Shown here: in pieces, positions 59,043-64,000 of the stretch
How positions within the stretch are numbered: the first letter of the stretch is position 1
Layout: each line of letters begins with the position of its first letter
From: Isoetes taiwanensis
Taxonomy: Eukaryota; Streptophyta; Lycopodiopsida; Isoetales; Isoetaceae
Assembly: GCA_021234155.1 (NCBI GenBank)
Contig: JAJEKV010000020.1
Span: 16,917,018 to 16,981,017, forward strand
Direction: 5' to 3'
Length of the DNA stretch: 64,000 nt
Translations under genes and position numbers: made by a program
The notes under the pieces: model-generated
Seen by the model: only the letters and a program-made list of their open reading frames with translations
What the model was told of the DNA's origin: nothing
Databases searched by the model: none

Positions 59043-59583
59043 TGTTAGAATTCATGCCATAATTGAGATGGGAAAATACTCAAGGAAATTCGGTGACAAA
59101 GTTGAGATAGCACCTAAAGCACCTAAGAAGTTTGAGCACCTAAAGCACCTGCCAATGGAGCCAATTTCGGTTCAAATGAATCGATTCAGTATGACGAAGA
59201 CATGAAGAGCCAATCGACGGTCTGGCTTGACCGTTGGACTGCAAAGATAAATAAAGATGTAATACAGAGGTTGAGGATTCATTGGAAATTAGCAGGAGCA
59301 ATCGTGAAGCAGGCATGAATCGATTTGAAATTGAATGACCTATTTGAAGTTTGAAGCTACAGTATCCTCATCGATCTCATATGAACAGTAATGCTAAGAT
59401 TATTTCCAATGGTCATAATTGCCAATGTTAATGATAAGTTGAAGAAGTGACTTGGCTAGTGTTATACAATTGGTTTTTTGTTGAGTTGAATGTAAAATCA
59501 TCTTATGCTATTAGATTGAGGTGTTTCTTACACATAGATGATTATCAATCCAAGATAGTTCTATTCACTGCTTATTTCTAACA
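59043..59583 (+). repeat. copia LTR 3
   Basis: 541 bp. Same as LTRs 1 and 2, except for one missing 9-bp AAAGCACCT unit and a deletion of about 25 bp near 59555. Followed by the AATTG target copy. Confidence 0.92.
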
Positions 59584-59669
59584 AATTGCTCCTCACAAAT
59601 TATCAATTCCATGGATGAGGTTGGAAAGATTATCAATCACCTCCAGTAGCTCTTTGGGGGGGGGAGAGG

Positions 59670-59734
59670 GTAAACACCCCTGCTCATCCATTACCTCAGA
59701 GAAATGAGGTAATGGACGAGCAAGGGTGCTTAAC
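59670..59734. repeat. imperfect inverted repeat (long hairpin)
   Basis: Arms of about 28 bp with a few mismatches around a 6-base loop (GAGAAA). The inner 11 bp, CATTACCTCA and its complement, are perfect. It could fold as RNA or DNA. It may be a small foldback transposon or a miRNA-like hairpin. No expression evidence. Confidence 0.55.
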
Positions 59735-60682
59735 TGGGCAAGCAGGATTCCCCATTTATAGCTGGGTTATCAGGTTCCATTATCAAAGGTTGGGCAGGCT
59801 ATAGATCAGTTATCAGATGTTCGTAGATGTTATAGATCGATTATAATTTCGTAGATGCAAAGAAGTCCATCCGAGGTTGAATCATGCACGCCGTTGCCCC
59901 TTCATAGAGTTTGCTTGCCTGTTATGCCCTATCACAAAGCATGGATCAACAACCAAGAATGGCTTGATCCAAGAGCCTGCCGATCAAGGGAGGTTAAACC
60001 CCTCTCGAATCCCCTCTCGATGTATCATGGGAGATAACCTTCTCTACCTACCGGGCTCGAGGATTATATGTCATGATCATCTCATTCATCAAACCACTAC
60101 AATCAGTTTATTTTCTTTTAGTATCTATTTTTTCCTTTGATTCAGAGAATGAACATATGAGGACACATGCCATCTTAATAGAGATATCGCATGTCAGATA
60201 AACTTGTACATGAGATTTCATTTCTGTTGCATCTCTCTGGTTTGGTCTGTCTCTTTCCTTTGTGCTGATCTCTTCTGTGAGTTTGGTCCAAATGGAATAA
60301 CAAATACATTATGCACATAAAAGGGGCAAAATACTTCAGATTAGTTCTGTGTTATCATAATATCCACCTTGGACATGCTTTACCATGCCAGACACATTAT
60401 TTGAAGTCTTCCATGCTGCCACCAAAACCATAGGCTTGTTTCTTTATTCAGGCCTTCAGCTGGCCATTTCATGATTCTGGGCTTGCCAACCCTTTACTCA
60501 ACTTTTACACTGGTAAGTTAAGAATTTGACAACTTAAATTTCTGACATAACCAGCAAATTATTAATCAACACATTGGTGCAAAATGGCCATAAATAAACA
60601 ATACATGCTGAATCAGCTGAAACGCACGCTACTTGAACATACAAAGCGGTGGAAAATTCTTCACATCTTTACATTGTAATGA
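59735..60682. other. spacer 3' of VHA-A
   Basis: No gene recognised. The part next to 60683 should hold the VHA-A 3' UTR and polyadenylation signal on the minus strand. No second terminator-like feature is visible. Confidence 0.4.

Positions 60683-64000
<3,318 letters not shown>

Larger units (their letters stand above)
49257..59588 (+). mobile_element. tandem Ty1/copia: LTR-internal-LTR-internal-LTR
   Basis: Three LTRs (49262-49835, 54162-54734, 59043-59583) separate two internal regions of the same family. One target duplication, AATTG, flanks the whole array (49257-49261 and 59584-59588), and no duplication flanks the middle LTR. LTRs begin TGTTAGAATTC and end TTCTAACA. Each internal region has an initiator-Met primer site, gag, protease, integrase, RT, RNase H and a polypurine tract, in copia order. 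The LTRs differ at only a few positions, suggesting a recent insertion. Confidence 0.92.

Overview
This is a transposon-dense window from a land-plant nuclear genome. The one clearly intact host gene is a spliced vacuolar H+-ATPase catalytic subunit A gene at the right edge, on the minus strand. Its short GT-AG introns, the plant Ty1/copia and Ty3/gypsy elements, L1-type LINEs with a zf-RVT tail, a PIF/Harbinger transposase and plant tRNA-derived SINE heads all point to a plant. The VHA-A wording and the LINE at 5.1-7.5 kb look more like a seed-free plant such as a fern, lycophyte or bryophyte than a flowering plant. That last step is an impression, not a test.

Layout. 0-2.6 kb: an unidentified broken ORF, then a decayed PIF/Harbinger transposase (minus). 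4.17-17.55 kb: Ty3/gypsy element 1 with about 1.95-kb LTRs and a TTGTG target duplication. Its 5' LTR is split by a minus-strand LINE (A) with an (TTCC)n tail, and about 850 bp of LTR are repeated on both sides of that LINE. Its pol has an extra RNase H-like domain before the reverse transcriptase. 18.2-32.0 kb: a LINE (B) apparently split into an inverted 5' part and a direct 3' part, with Ty3/gypsy element 2 (19.02-30.23 kb) at the junction. Element 2 carries a 3-kb coiled-coil ORF after integrase. Its gag is interrupted by a 512-bp solo LTR that holds a perfect four-unit heat-shock element and a TATA box. 32-38 kb: further LINE pieces (including a rearranged ORF1 copy, C) and unassigned AT-rich DNA. 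38.2-42.2 kb: a degenerate AGATTC-type tandem array alternating with a conserved, promoter-like core. 42.96-45.43 kb: a 5'-truncated LINE (D) with RT and zf-RVT. 45.6-49.2 kb: one possible orphan exon, a tandem repeat and a SINE head. 49.26-59.58 kb: a Ty1/copia element in tandem form (LTR-internal-LTR-internal-LTR) inside one AATTG target duplication. 60.68-64.0 kb: VHA-A.

The mobile elements explain most of the window. Nesting gives relative ages: gypsy 1 precedes LINE A, LINE B precedes gypsy 2, and gypsy 2 precedes the solo LTR's parent. The copia LTRs are nearly identical, yet its reading frames are full of small breaks at CTG/CAG sites. The same breaks appear between the LTR copies of gypsy 1 but not in VHA-A. 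I read this as a systematic sequence error tied to heavily methylated DNA, so many 'pseudogene' calls here may be pessimistic.
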